A DNA stretch of 64,000 nt from Anaerolineales bacterium (GTDB lineage Bacteria > Chloroflexota > Anaerolineae > Anaerolineales > UBA11579), in assembly GCA_016932165.1 (NCBI GenBank), contig JAFGDK010000022.1, positions 1-64,000 on the forward strand, written 5' to 3'. This document shows positions 56,070 through 64,000 of the stretch, in pieces; positions within the stretch are counted from its first letter, which is position 1; every line of letters begins with the position of its first letter. The notes below the pieces were generated by a model. It was not told the origin of the DNA, searched no databases, and saw only the letters and a program-made list of their open reading frames with translations. The position numbers were made by a program, and so were the translations under genes.

Positions 56070-57080
56070 ATGGGTCTCCCAGACTTTTCACAGCGCTTCC
56101 TGCCAGAAATCGAAACACAGATCATCAAGGTGATTGAGTCAGCCAAAATTGACCAAGACGAATCTCTGTATCAGATGCTTGGATACCATCTGGGCTGGTT
56201 TGGTACAGGTGCTGGAGAAAGAGCCCAAGGCAAAAGGATACGACCATTAATCACACTCCTTGTTGCAGAAACTGTTGGCGGCGATTATCAAGACGCCCTC
56301 CCCGCGGCCGCAGCGGTGGAAATTCTCCACAACTTCTCCCTGATCCATGATGACATCGAAGACCAAAGTGACAAACGCCGCGGCCGCGAGACGCTGTGGA
56401 AGATACATGGCATCCCAATCGCCTTAAACGCTGGTGATGCCATGTTCTCCCTCGCTTTCATCGCGTTCAATCTTCCTGGCAACCGCCATTCATCTGATAT
56501 AAACTTCCAGGCCTCAAGCCTGCTTGCCGCCACCTGCCTGGCCTTGACCAAAGGCCAGCACATGGATATCTCCTTTGAAACCCAAACCAAAGTCAGTACA
56601 GATGACTATCTAGCCATGATCAAGGGAAAAACAGCCGCCTTGTTAGCTGCCTCAATGCAGCTTGGCGCACTTCTCGGTGGCGCGCCAATCGATACCCAAC
56701 AAGCTTTCTACCAGGTAGGCATCAATATCGGTCTGGCTTTTCAGGTTTATGATGACATCATTGGGATCTGGGGAGATTCAGATTTTACCGGCAAATCCGC
56801 GGCTACTGACCTGATTACCCGCAAAAAAACACTGCCAATTCTCTACGGACTAGAACAAAATGGCGAATTTTCCCGCATGTGGCAGTCGGATATTACCACC
56901 AAAAACGCCCCTTTACTGGCCGAACAGTTAATGAACGAAGGGGCGCTGCGCTATGCAAAAAAAATAGCGGGAGAATACACCTCTTCAGCTCGTAATCAAC
57001 TCGCAAAACTTAGCCCCCTCAATTCCGCCGGTGAAGCCCTCGCCGAATTGATCTCTACCCTGATCCAAAGGGACTCCTGA
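56070..57080 (+). CDS. Polyprenyl (geranylgeranyl/farnesyl-type) diphosphate synthase
   Basis: This 336-residue protein has the first Asp-rich motif LIHDDIEDQSDKRRGRET and the second YDDIIGIWGD (shortened from DDxxD). KGKTAALLAASMQLG and KRIRPLI are typical. It lengthens IPP/DMAPP into longer prenyl diphosphates for quinone or lipid. Product length cannot be told. It converges on hemW with one base between stops. Confidence 0.9.
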   Translation: MGLPDFSQRFLPEIETQIIKVIESAKIDQDESLYQMLGYHLGWFGTGAGERAQGKRIRPLITLLVAETVGGDYQDALPAAAAVEILHNFSLIHDDIEDQSDKRRGRETLWKIHGIPIALNAGDAMFSLAFIAFNLPGNRHSSDINFQASSLLAATCLALTKGQHMDISFETQTKVSTDDYLAMIKGKTAALLAASMQLGALLGGAPIDTQQAFYQVGINIGLAFQVYDDIIGIWGDSDFTGKSAATDLITRKKTLPILYGLEQNGEFSRMWQSDITTKNAPLLAEQLMNEGALRYAKKIAGEYTSSARNQLAKLSPLNSAGEALAELISTLIQRDS

Positions 57081-57081
57081 T

Positions 57082-58263
57082 CTACACAAACGCGCTGAAC
57101 ACCTGATTCCCCAGCAAATATCCTCTGGGCGTCAGGCGGATTGCCTTCATTTCCCCATTTGCCCACTCAAGCAATCCGAGTTTTATATACCGGTCAATCT
57201 TCTGACCAAAAATATCAACCAGCTGCTCGCCAAACCGCTCAGCAAATATATCAGCAGATACCCCTTCTTGCAGCAAACGCAATCCCATCATCAGGGTCTC
57301 ATTCATTTCTCTCTCGCGGCTTATTTTTTCCTGCTGAACGACTACAGGAGAGGTTTCCGAGTCAGCATTTGAACCCAACTTATGGATGTACGCAACAAGG
57401 CTAGGTTCATTTCCATACCGCTTGCCACCAAAGAAACCATGCGCGCCTGCGCCAACCCCTAAGTATGGCAGATTCCGCCAATACTGCTGGTTGTGGCGGG
57501 AAACAAGCGCCCTCCCATCCCGGAACAGCCCCCAGTTGGAGATTTCATAATGCTGGTAACCTAACCCGCCTAATTTTTTTCGGGCAAGATCATACATATC
57601 CGCGGCAAGATCTTCATCCGGGGCTTCAACCACCCCTGCCTTCACCTTTCTTTCTAGCGGGGTTCCGGGTTCCACCGTTAGAGAGTAGAGCGAAAGATGT
57701 TCGGGTTGGAATGAAATCGCCGCTTGCAAACTCTCCATCCAGGATTTCACTGACTGCCCCGGAATCCCAAAGATCAGATCAAGGCTGAGGTTCATAAATC
57801 CAGCCTCTCGAACCGCGGCTATGCCCTTCTGGACTTCAGAAAATCCATGCAGCCGGTCCAGCACCGCAAGTTCCTCAGCAACCGCGCTTTGCACCCCAAG
57901 ACTGATCCGGTTCACCCCAAGGGTTCGAATCCCCTCCAGGTAATCTCGATAAATAGTTCCTGGATTCGCCTCAATTGTGACCTCACAGTTATCAGTAATC
58001 TCAAAATTCTGCTTAATAACCCCGATCAATCGTTCAAATTGGCGCACTGTGAGCAAAGAGGGTGTCCCACCGCCAAAATAGATCGTGTGCAAATGGCCTG
58101 TTTGCGCCTGGCTGGTGCGCTTTCCGTAGAATTTAATTTCATCAGTTAATGCGTCCAGATAAAACGAGATCAAATCATCCTGCCCCGCATAGGTAACAAA
58201 ATCACAATAGCCGCAACGGCGCTGGCAAAACGGAATGTGCAGGTAAAGGCTTAACATCTCCAC
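57082..58263 (-). CDS. hemW: HemW-like radical SAM protein
   Basis: This 393-residue protein has LYLHIPFCQRRCGYCDF, the CxxxCxxC cluster site with the extra Cys, YFGGGTPSLL, EANPGT, RISLGVQS and IFGIPGQSVKSW, as in the HemW/HemN family. HemW is a heme chaperone rather than a coproporphyrinogen oxidase. Heme delivery fits an organism with a 12-heme cytochrome. The start is GTG 58263 or ATG 58257. Confidence 0.9.
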   Translation of the reverse strand: MEMLSLYLHIPFCQRRCGYCDFVTYAGQDDLISFYLDALTDEIKFYGKRTSQAQTGHLHTIYFGGGTPSLLTVRQFERLIGVIKQNFEITDNCEVTIEANPGTIYRDYLEGIRTLGVNRISLGVQSAVAEELAVLDRLHGFSEVQKGIAAVREAGFMNLSLDLIFGIPGQSVKSWMESLQAAISFQPEHLSLYSLTVEPGTPLERKVKAGVVEAPDEDLAADMYDLARKKLGGLGYQHYEISNWGLFRDGRALVSRHNQQYWRNLPYLGVGAGAHGFFGGKRYGNEPSLVAYIHKLGSNADSETSPVVVQQEKISREREMNETLMMGLRLLQEGVSADIFAERFGEQLVDIFGQKIDRYIKLGLLEWANGEMKAIRLTPRGYLLGNQVFSAFV

Positions 58264-58349
58264 TCACGCAGTATATCACGCCTAATCATTCCTCATTTAT
58301 CGCCTGCCACCTGCCTCCCACAACCCAATGTCATTCGCCCACAAACTGG

Positions 58350-58355
58350 TATAAT
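58350..58355 (+). promoter_or_regulatory. -10 box TATAAT near the LysM protein start
   Basis: TATAAT ends 11 bases before the ATG at 58367, so the 5' leader would be only a few bases or absent. No ribosome binding site is seen. Confidence 0.5.
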
Positions 58356-58366
58356 CTCCGGCAATC

Positions 58367-59557
58367 ATGACCTTACCAGGTGAATCACAACAAAAAACCG
58401 TTTGTCCCACCTGCGGTACCCAGGTGAGCAAAAACGCATCCCGCTGCCTTGTATGCGGCACTCAGTTAGAACAATCGCGCAAAACACGCTCCTCACGAGA
58501 AAGACAACCTGCTGCTCATAATCAAGATCGTAAAGGCAAGCGGATCAGTGGTAGTCAGATGCCCGTGATTACCCTTAGCGTACCGATTGTGATCATATTG
58601 CTGGTGTTGTTCATTGCTGTCGGCGGTGGGATCACCTATCTAGGATTAAACCTTTCTGGAGGCCTAGCGGAACCAGAGAGTACAGGAACACCAACCATCA
58701 CCCTCTCTCCTACGATCACCCCCTCGCTGATCGCCCCCTCTGCCACCAACACGCCCCTGCCAACCCCCACTCCTCTCTCTTATATCGTCGTAGAGAACGA
58801 TACTTGCCTGGCAATCGCCTTCACTTTCAACGTTTCTGTTCAAAGCATTGTGCTTCTGAATGGTCTCGCCGCTGACTGCACAAACCTCTCCGTTGGTCAG
58901 GAATTGAAAATCCCTCACCCAACACCAACCTCAACTCCACTTGCGACCAATACGCCCAGCAGCCAGCAGGCCACAGTTGAGGCTTGCGAAAAAATCTATC
59001 ATGTCGTCCAGGAAAATGAAACCTTGAGCTTGATTGCCGCCATGTACGAAGTGCCGATGGAATACATCATGGAGTGGAGCGGCAAATCGGTGGATACAGC
59101 ATTTTATGGGGAAACGCTCACCATCCCTATGTGCTTGCGCAGCTCCATTGCCGGCGCCACCGTTACCCCCAGCCCGGCGCCTGATTATCCAGCGCCCGAA
59201 CTGCTTAGACCGCGCAATGGGGAAGCTTTCACGCTTGAAAACGACACCATTACCTTACAATGGGCAGCCGTTGGCGAACTGCGCGAAAATGAATCTTACC
59301 TCGTCCAAATTGTCGATCTCACCTCCGGCCAGCGGTTAGAACTGACTGTCGCAGTATTAGATACCAAATATGTCATCCCACAATCCATGCGCCCAGCAGA
59401 TGATTCGCCCCATATTTTTCGCTGGTCTGTTGTCCCTGTCGCACAGGTAGGCGTGGATGAAGACGGCACACCGCGCTACCGCGAATCTGGTCCAACGAGC
59501 GGTTATGGCTATTTCTCCTGGCTGGGAGGAACGTTGGCGCGCACACCCCAACCGTAG
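58367..59557 (+). CDS. Zinc-ribbon, single-helix, double LysM protein
   Basis: This 396-residue protein has a zinc ribbon (CPTCGTQVSKNASRCLVC), one membrane helix (about residues 65-95), a Thr/Pro linker and LysM 1 (YIVVENDTCLAIAFTF...SVGQELKIP). A second linker and LysM 2 (YHVVQENETLSLIAAMY...GETLTIP) follow. The C-terminal part resembles a fibronectin-like domain (LLRPRNGEAF...ITLQWAAVG). The ribbon is inside and the LysM part outside, where it may bind peptidoglycan or other glycan. Probably leaderless. Confidence 0.82.
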   Translation: MTLPGESQQKTVCPTCGTQVSKNASRCLVCGTQLEQSRKTRSSRERQPAAHNQDRKGKRISGSQMPVITLSVPIVIILLVLFIAVGGGITYLGLNLSGGLAEPESTGTPTITLSPTITPSLIAPSATNTPLPTPTPLSYIVVENDTCLAIAFTFNVSVQSIVLLNGLAADCTNLSVGQELKIPHPTPTSTPLATNTPSSQQATVEACEKIYHVVQENETLSLIAAMYEVPMEYIMEWSGKSVDTAFYGETLTIPMCLRSSIAGATVTPSPAPDYPAPELLRPRNGEAFTLENDTITLQWAAVGELRENESYLVQIVDLTSGQRLELTVAVLDTKYVIPQSMRPADDSPHIFRWSVVPVAQVGVDEDGTPRYRESGPTSGYGYFSWLGGTLARTPQP

Positions 59558-59581
59558 ATAACCCGCCAGGGATAAGGTTTC

Positions 59582-59612
59582 AAAAAATGGCGCTGGAATC
59601 ATCCAGCGCCAT
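59582..59612 (-). terminator. Intrinsic terminator of mdh-gltA
   Basis: ATGGCGCTGGA (59587-59597) / TCCAGCGCCAT (59602-59612), an 11-bp stem with loop ATCA, is followed on the minus strand by TTTTTTG. It lies 23 bases past the gltA stop. Confidence 0.88.
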
Positions 59613-59634
59613 CTCGCATCAACTGCCAAAATAA

Positions 59635-60921
59635 CTAGCGTTCTTCAATCGGGACAAACTTCTTATCCACCGGCCCCAGGAATACCTGGCGCGGGCGGGC
59701 AATCTTTTGCTCGTTATCACCAAGCATCTCGGTCCACTGGGCCAGCCAGCCCACCATACGCGGGATAGCGAACATCACAGTGAACATCGAAACCGGAATG
59801 CCCAGCGCCTGGTAGATGATTCCCGAGTAAAAGTCCACATTCGGGTATAGCTTGCGCTCGATGAAGTAATCCTCGCTCAATGCGATCTGTTCAAGCTCCA
59901 GGGCAATATCCAGCAGCGGGTTCCGTCCAGTGACCTTGAACACATCCTCGGCCACTTTCTTGATGATCTTGGCGCGCGGGTCGTAATTCTTGTACACCCG
60001 GTGACCAAAGCCCATTAAACGCTTGTCGCCACTGCGGACACTGTCCATGAAGGCGGGGATATTGCTCACATCTTCGATCTCAGCCAGCATGCGCAGCACA
60101 GCTTCATTCGCACCACCGTGCAGCGGGCCATACAGCGCAGCAGCAGCCCCGGCAGCCGCAGAATACGGGTCGGCCTGGCTGGATCCGATCGTCCGCATCG
60201 TGGTGGTGCCGCAGTTCTGCTCATGGTCGGCATGCAGGATGAACAGGATGTTGATCGCCCGTTCCACTGCCGGATCAGGAGTGTAATCCCCACCGCCTTC
60301 GTGGAACATCATCCGCAGGAAATTGCCCGCATAGCTCAATTTCTCATCCGGGTCAACGAACCCCAAACCCTGTGAATGACGATAGAAATACGCGCCCAGG
60401 GAAGCAGATTTTGCCACCAGGTTCTTGATATGCTTCCAGCGCAGCTCTTCGTCCAGTACCTCACGGGCATCCGGATACAAAGTGCCCAGTGCGGCCGTAT
60501 TGCTCACAAAAGCGCCCATCGGGTGTGCATCCTTGGGGAACGCTTTCATAATATTCGGAAGCGCTTCCGGCAGAGCCATCTGGGTTTTGATCTCGGCCTC
60601 CCATTTGGCCAATTCGCCTGCCTTAGGCAGCTCACCGAACAGAATCAGGTAAGCAACTTCCAAGAAACTGGCATTCTCCGCCAGGTCAGCGATCGGATAA
60701 CCGCGGTACTGCAGAATACCGTTGCCGCCATCCACCAGGGTCACGGTGCTCTTGGTATTGGCTGTGTTCAGGAAGGCCGGATCATAGCTCATCATCCCAA
60801 AGTCGCCGTCCTTGACTTTGATCTGGCGCAAGTCCATCGCCCGGATGGTGTCTTCCCAGATCGGGATTTCATATTCTTTTTCGGTTCTGTTGTCACGAAT
60901 GGATAATGTATCTTTGCTCAT
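59635..60921 (-). CDS. gltA: Citrate synthase
   Basis: This 428-residue protein has the family sites: LHADHEQNCGTTTMR, GPLHGGANEAV with the catalytic His, MGFGHRVYKNYDPRA with the second His, and VDFYSGIIYQALGIP with the catalytic Asp. It condenses acetyl-CoA and oxaloacetate. AGAGGTGG precedes the ATG. It is the second gene after mdh, 15 bases apart. Confidence 0.97.
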   Translation of the reverse strand: MSKDTLSIRDNRTEKEYEIPIWEDTIRAMDLRQIKVKDGDFGMMSYDPAFLNTANTKSTVTLVDGGNGILQYRGYPIADLAENASFLEVAYLILFGELPKAGELAKWEAEIKTQMALPEALPNIMKAFPKDAHPMGAFVSNTAALGTLYPDAREVLDEELRWKHIKNLVAKSASLGAYFYRHSQGLGFVDPDEKLSYAGNFLRMMFHEGGGDYTPDPAVERAINILFILHADHEQNCGTTTMRTIGSSQADPYSAAAGAAAALYGPLHGGANEAVLRMLAEIEDVSNIPAFMDSVRSGDKRLMGFGHRVYKNYDPRAKIIKKVAEDVFKVTGRNPLLDIALELEQIALSEDYFIERKLYPNVDFYSGIIYQALGIPVSMFTVMFAIPRMVGWLAQWTEMLGDNEQKIARPRQVFLGPVDKKFVPIEER

Positions 60922-60936
60922 TTCAATCCACCTCTA

Positions 60937-61926
<990 letters not shown>

Positions 61927-61930
61927 TCAC

Positions 61931-61961
61931 AAAAAAACGTGCGCCTTTTTGGCGCACGTTT
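61931..61961 (-). terminator. Intrinsic terminator of trxB
   Basis: AAACGTGCGCC (61935-61945) / GGCGCACGTTT (61951-61961), an 11-bp stem with loop TTTTT, is followed on the minus strand by TTTTTTT. Confidence 0.92.
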
Positions 61962-61965
61962 CTCA

Positions 61966-62928
61966 CTACTCTATTGATTCCAGGTATCTGGTCGCCTGGA
62001 TTGCGGCGGCTGCCCCCATACCAGCCGATGTGATCACTTGCCTGAAATGCGGATCAGCAATTTCGCCTGCTGCGTACACACCAGGCTTGTTTGTTTCCAT
62101 CAGGTGATTCACAACCAGGTAACCGTCATCATCAAGTTCCAATTGGCCTTCAAACAACTCAGAATTGGGGGTATGTCCGATGAAAATAAACACCCCGTCG
62201 GTATCAAAAGTTGAAGCTTCTCCTGTTTTCACATTCTTCAGATTGACATGGGTTACTGCATCATTACCCTCAATGCTTTCAACAACCGTATCCCAGATAA
62301 ACTCGATCTTCGGATTGTCTTTGGCCCGCCTCTCAAGAATCGGGCTGGCGCGCAGCTCATCACGACGATGGATGACCGTCACCTTGGTAGCAAATCGGGT
62401 CAAGAAGATACCCTCTTCCATAGCGCTATCGCCGCCACCTATGACAACAACCTCTTTACCCTTGAAGAAAAAACCGTCGCATGTACCGCAGTATGATACA
62501 CCCTTTCCAGTAAACTCCACCTCCCCTGGAACCTCAAGGTGTCGGGGAGTAGCCCCAGTGGTGATAATCACAGAATCAGCAGTATAAGTGCCACTATAGG
62601 TAGTGATCTGATAATGCCGTTCAGAAAAATCCACCGCTATGGCTGTGTCGTACACCACCTCAGCGCCAAATCGCTCGGCCTGTGACCTAAACAACTCACC
62701 TAGATGAGGGCCTTCAAGCCCATCCGGAAAACCAGGGTAATTCTCAATTATGTGGGTGATAGATGCCTGGCCGCCAAAGGTCATCCCCGTCAATACCACC
62801 GGTTTTAAATCCGCCCTGGCAGCATACAAAGCAGCAGCCAGCCCAGCTGGACCAGACCCAATGATCAACACCGGGACATGCTTGGGCTTTCCAGCCCCAT
62901 CTGAAGTTTTGCTAATGTTTAATTCCAT
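61966..62928 (-). CDS. trxB: Thioredoxin-disulfide reductase
   Basis: This 320-residue flavoprotein has the FAD site LIIGSGPAGLAAALYAAR, the redox pair CGTCDG, the NADPH site VVIGGGDSAMEEGIFL and the C-terminal GVYAAGEIADPHFRQV. The last site normally reads AAGD; here AAGE. It reduces thioredoxin with NADPH in the cytosol. The thioredoxin gene is not in the window. Confidence 0.95.
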   Translation of the reverse strand: MELNISKTSDGAGKPKHVPVLIIGSGPAGLAAALYAARADLKPVVLTGMTFGGQASITHIIENYPGFPDGLEGPHLGELFRSQAERFGAEVVYDTAIAVDFSERHYQITTYSGTYTADSVIITTGATPRHLEVPGEVEFTGKGVSYCGTCDGFFFKGKEVVVIGGGDSAMEEGIFLTRFATKVTVIHRRDELRASPILERRAKDNPKIEFIWDTVVESIEGNDAVTHVNLKNVKTGEASTFDTDGVFIFIGHTPNSELFEGQLELDDDGYLVVNHLMETNKPGVYAAGEIADPHFRQVITSAGMGAAAAIQATRYLESIE

Positions 62929-63228
62929 ATTGTTCCCTTAATAGATAAATTTTCCACCAAGTTTCTGACGCATATATCAAATACAATATTACCTTACCAG
63001 CCTAGGTAATTAACCAAGAAGGGATATAATCCATATAATAAATCTAGTGTTCTATCAAAGGTCTTTTGAATAGTCGGATTGTTGATCAACGGAACACTTA
63101 ATACTTAGTCAAAGGCTGCATGCAGGCGTTTTAAATTTTTTTTCAACTACTTTTCTTCTAAATACACCTTTTTGCTTTGACAAAGTACTAGCTCTTTCAT
63201 CTTAATTCACTATCTTGGAGGTACCCAA
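62929..63228. promoter_or_regulatory. Divergent intergenic region, trxB and membrane protein
   Basis: These 300 bases hold AT-rich DNA with a TATAAT at 63025-63030 and a TTGACA at 63177-63182, with CTTAAT 18 bases on as a possible plus-strand promoter for the next gene. GGAGGT precedes that gene. No TTGTGA dyad, hairpin terminator or small gene is seen. Confidence 0.45.
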
Positions 63229-63690
63229 ATGATCACAGGAAAAGTCATCCTTCTAGGAATTCACAATTTACTGCGCTGGGCAATTGTCATCTCTGCAGTT
63301 TTCACCTTATACCGGCTCTATCGAGGTTGGCTCCAAAAAAAGCCGTGGGAAAATATTGATCAAAAAGCCATCATGGTTTTTACCATCTTTCTCGATACCC
63401 AACTCTTGATTGGCCTGTTGCTCTATTTCATCTTTTCCGACCTGGTCAAAGCCGCCTTCTCCAATATGGCGGCAGCTATGGGCAATCAGGTTCTCAGGTT
63501 CTTCACCATAGAACACACCCTGTTGATGATCGTTGCGATCGTTTTGAGCCATATTGCTGGCGCGGTTGGAAAAAAAGATCTCCCTGAGAACACAAAATTC
63601 AAACGTAGCGCGGCACTGATAACTCTAGCCTTAATATTCCTGCTCGCCGGCATCCCCTGGACATCAAGACCATTGCTGCCTAGTTTCTAA
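63229..63690 (+). CDS. Four-helix membrane protein with conserved-looking His
   Basis: This 153-residue protein has four predicted helices. His residues lie at the membrane positions of HNLLRW (helix 1), IEHTLLM and LSHIAG (helix 3). This layout resembles small b-type-heme membrane proteins of unknown role, but no family is certain. GGAGGT lies 8 bases before the ATG. A perfect 15-bp terminator follows, so it is a single-gene unit. Confidence 0.7.
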   Translation: MITGKVILLGIHNLLRWAIVISAVFTLYRLYRGWLQKKPWENIDQKAIMVFTIFLDTQLLIGLLLYFIFSDLVKAAFSNMAAAMGNQVLRFFTIEHTLLMIVAIVLSHIAGAVGKKDLPENTKFKRSAALITLALIFLLAGIPWTSRPLLPSF

Positions 63691-63720
63691 ACAATCAACA
63701 GAATATTAATACAAAATAAT

Positions 63721-63760
63721 AAAAATGCAATAATTTGAAACAATTATTGCATTTTTATTA
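63721..63760 (+). terminator. Intrinsic terminator, 15-bp stem
   Basis: AAAAATGCAATAATT (63721-63735) / AATTATTGCATTTTT (63742-63756), with loop TGAAAC, ends in a T-run. Confidence 0.9.
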
Positions 63761-63768
63761 GATTTTAC

Positions 63769-63796
63769 TTGACATTTCTTCATCTTTTGCTATAAT
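63769..63796 (+). promoter_or_regulatory. Consensus sigma-70 promoter
   Basis: TTGACA (63769-63774), a 16-base spacer and TATAAT (63791-63796) make the best promoter in the window. It drives the gene starting at 63830. Confidence 0.85.
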
Positions 63797-63829
63797 TTTT
63801 TAAAATTTACTTTTCTGATAGGTTTAGAA

Positions 63830-64000
63830 ATGAATTTTCAACAAATTAATTCTTACATAAACGCTTGGCAAACTTCAATTCCTTTCTCGCCTGTCGCTTC
63901 GATTTTGAATCAGGATAATCTAATGCATCTTAAAAGCCAACTTCTGGCCGCGATAAATTGGATCGCTAATAAATTACCTTCTGTTCGACCGCAATTTCTT
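63830..64000 (+). CDS. Unknown protein, 3' end cut by window
   Basis: ATG 63830 opens a frame that stays open for 57 codons to the window end. The visible part is rich in Gln, Asn, Ile and Leu, with no motif I recognise. A consensus promoter ends 33 bases ahead; the ribosome binding site is weak (ATAGG). Confidence 0.55.
   Translation, partial: MNFQQINSYINAWQTSIPFSPVASILNQDNLMHLKSQLLAAINWIANKLPSVRPQFL

Noticed and set aside
57921-57933. GGGTTCGAATCCC, resembling a tRNA T-arm
   Set aside because: It lies inside the intact hemW reading frame, and no acceptor stem, D-arm or anticodon arm can be built around it.

Overview
The window is about 64 kb of dense bacterial chromosome with no rRNA, tRNA, CRISPR array or insertion sequence that I can see. 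Gene content and protein style point to an anaerobic Chloroflexota, probably class Anaerolineae: STAND/BTAD regulators, proline/threonine-linked LysM proteins, a BchI-like ATPase, a SqdX-like glycosyltransferase, and many lipoproteins with acidic Pro/Glu linkers. There is no marker RNA gene, so this placement is inference.

Left part (1-10.7 kb): a DUF302 protein cut by the window edge, a methyltransferase-like gene, then a two-gene minus-strand envelope operon encoding a 12-heme cytochrome c lipoprotein and a lipoprotein with four rhodanese domains. After these come a SqdX-like glycosyltransferase with a PAP2-like membrane protein, a DUF1786 gene with a lipoprotein gene, deoB, and an SUMF1-type lipoprotein.

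Hdr/Flx operon (10.7-19.6 kb, plus strand): two tandem hdrA genes, mvhD (flxD-like), two 4Fe-4S proteins and an AsrB/FlxA-like FAD/NAD(P) reductase, without hdrB or hdrC. Each hdrA is interrupted in frame by one UGA at the second cysteine of the conserved DCxxC motif, and each UGA is followed by a hairpin, so both read as selenoproteins. The second HdrA also carries an inserted GltD/NfnB-like NAD(P)H module. The multiheme cytochrome shows the same pattern: an in-frame UGA, then a hairpin with the same apex (UCC-GUU-GGA). Both loci also carry a TTGTGA-N6-TCACAA type operator (Rex-like or CRP/FNR-like) at their promoters. I read them as one redox-controlled, selenium-dependent electron-transfer regulon: cytosolic flavin-based bifurcation plus an envelope cytochrome and sulfur-transfer arm. 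This is the main discovery candidate.

Catabolic locus (21.2-40.8 kb, minus strand): a STAND/BTAD activator, then a small protein, an SDR, a KAS III homologue lacking the usual His and Asn, an acyl-CoA ligase, a thiolase with its DUF35 partner, three alpha/beta hydrolases, and an unusual protein fusing a CoA-transferase to a periplasmic-binding-protein domain. A complete Liv-type ABC importer (livK-G-F-H-M) follows. It looks like uptake, CoA activation and cleavage of an unknown carboxylic compound.

Right part (40.9-64 kb): mostly housekeeping. A DUF364 protein, a DUF2225 membrane protein and a polysaccharide tyrosine-kinase come first. Then rsmD, a BchI-like ATPase, a thioesterase, GtrA, a UDP-glucuronate-decarboxylase-like SDR, scpB, rluB, sucCD, acpP, type 2 IPP isomerase and a polyprenyl synthase. 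hemW, a LysM protein, mdh-gltA, trxB, a small His-rich membrane protein and a gene cut by the window end complete it. Most operon ends carry clear intrinsic terminators. Several genes have a -10 box so close to the start codon that their mRNAs should be leaderless.
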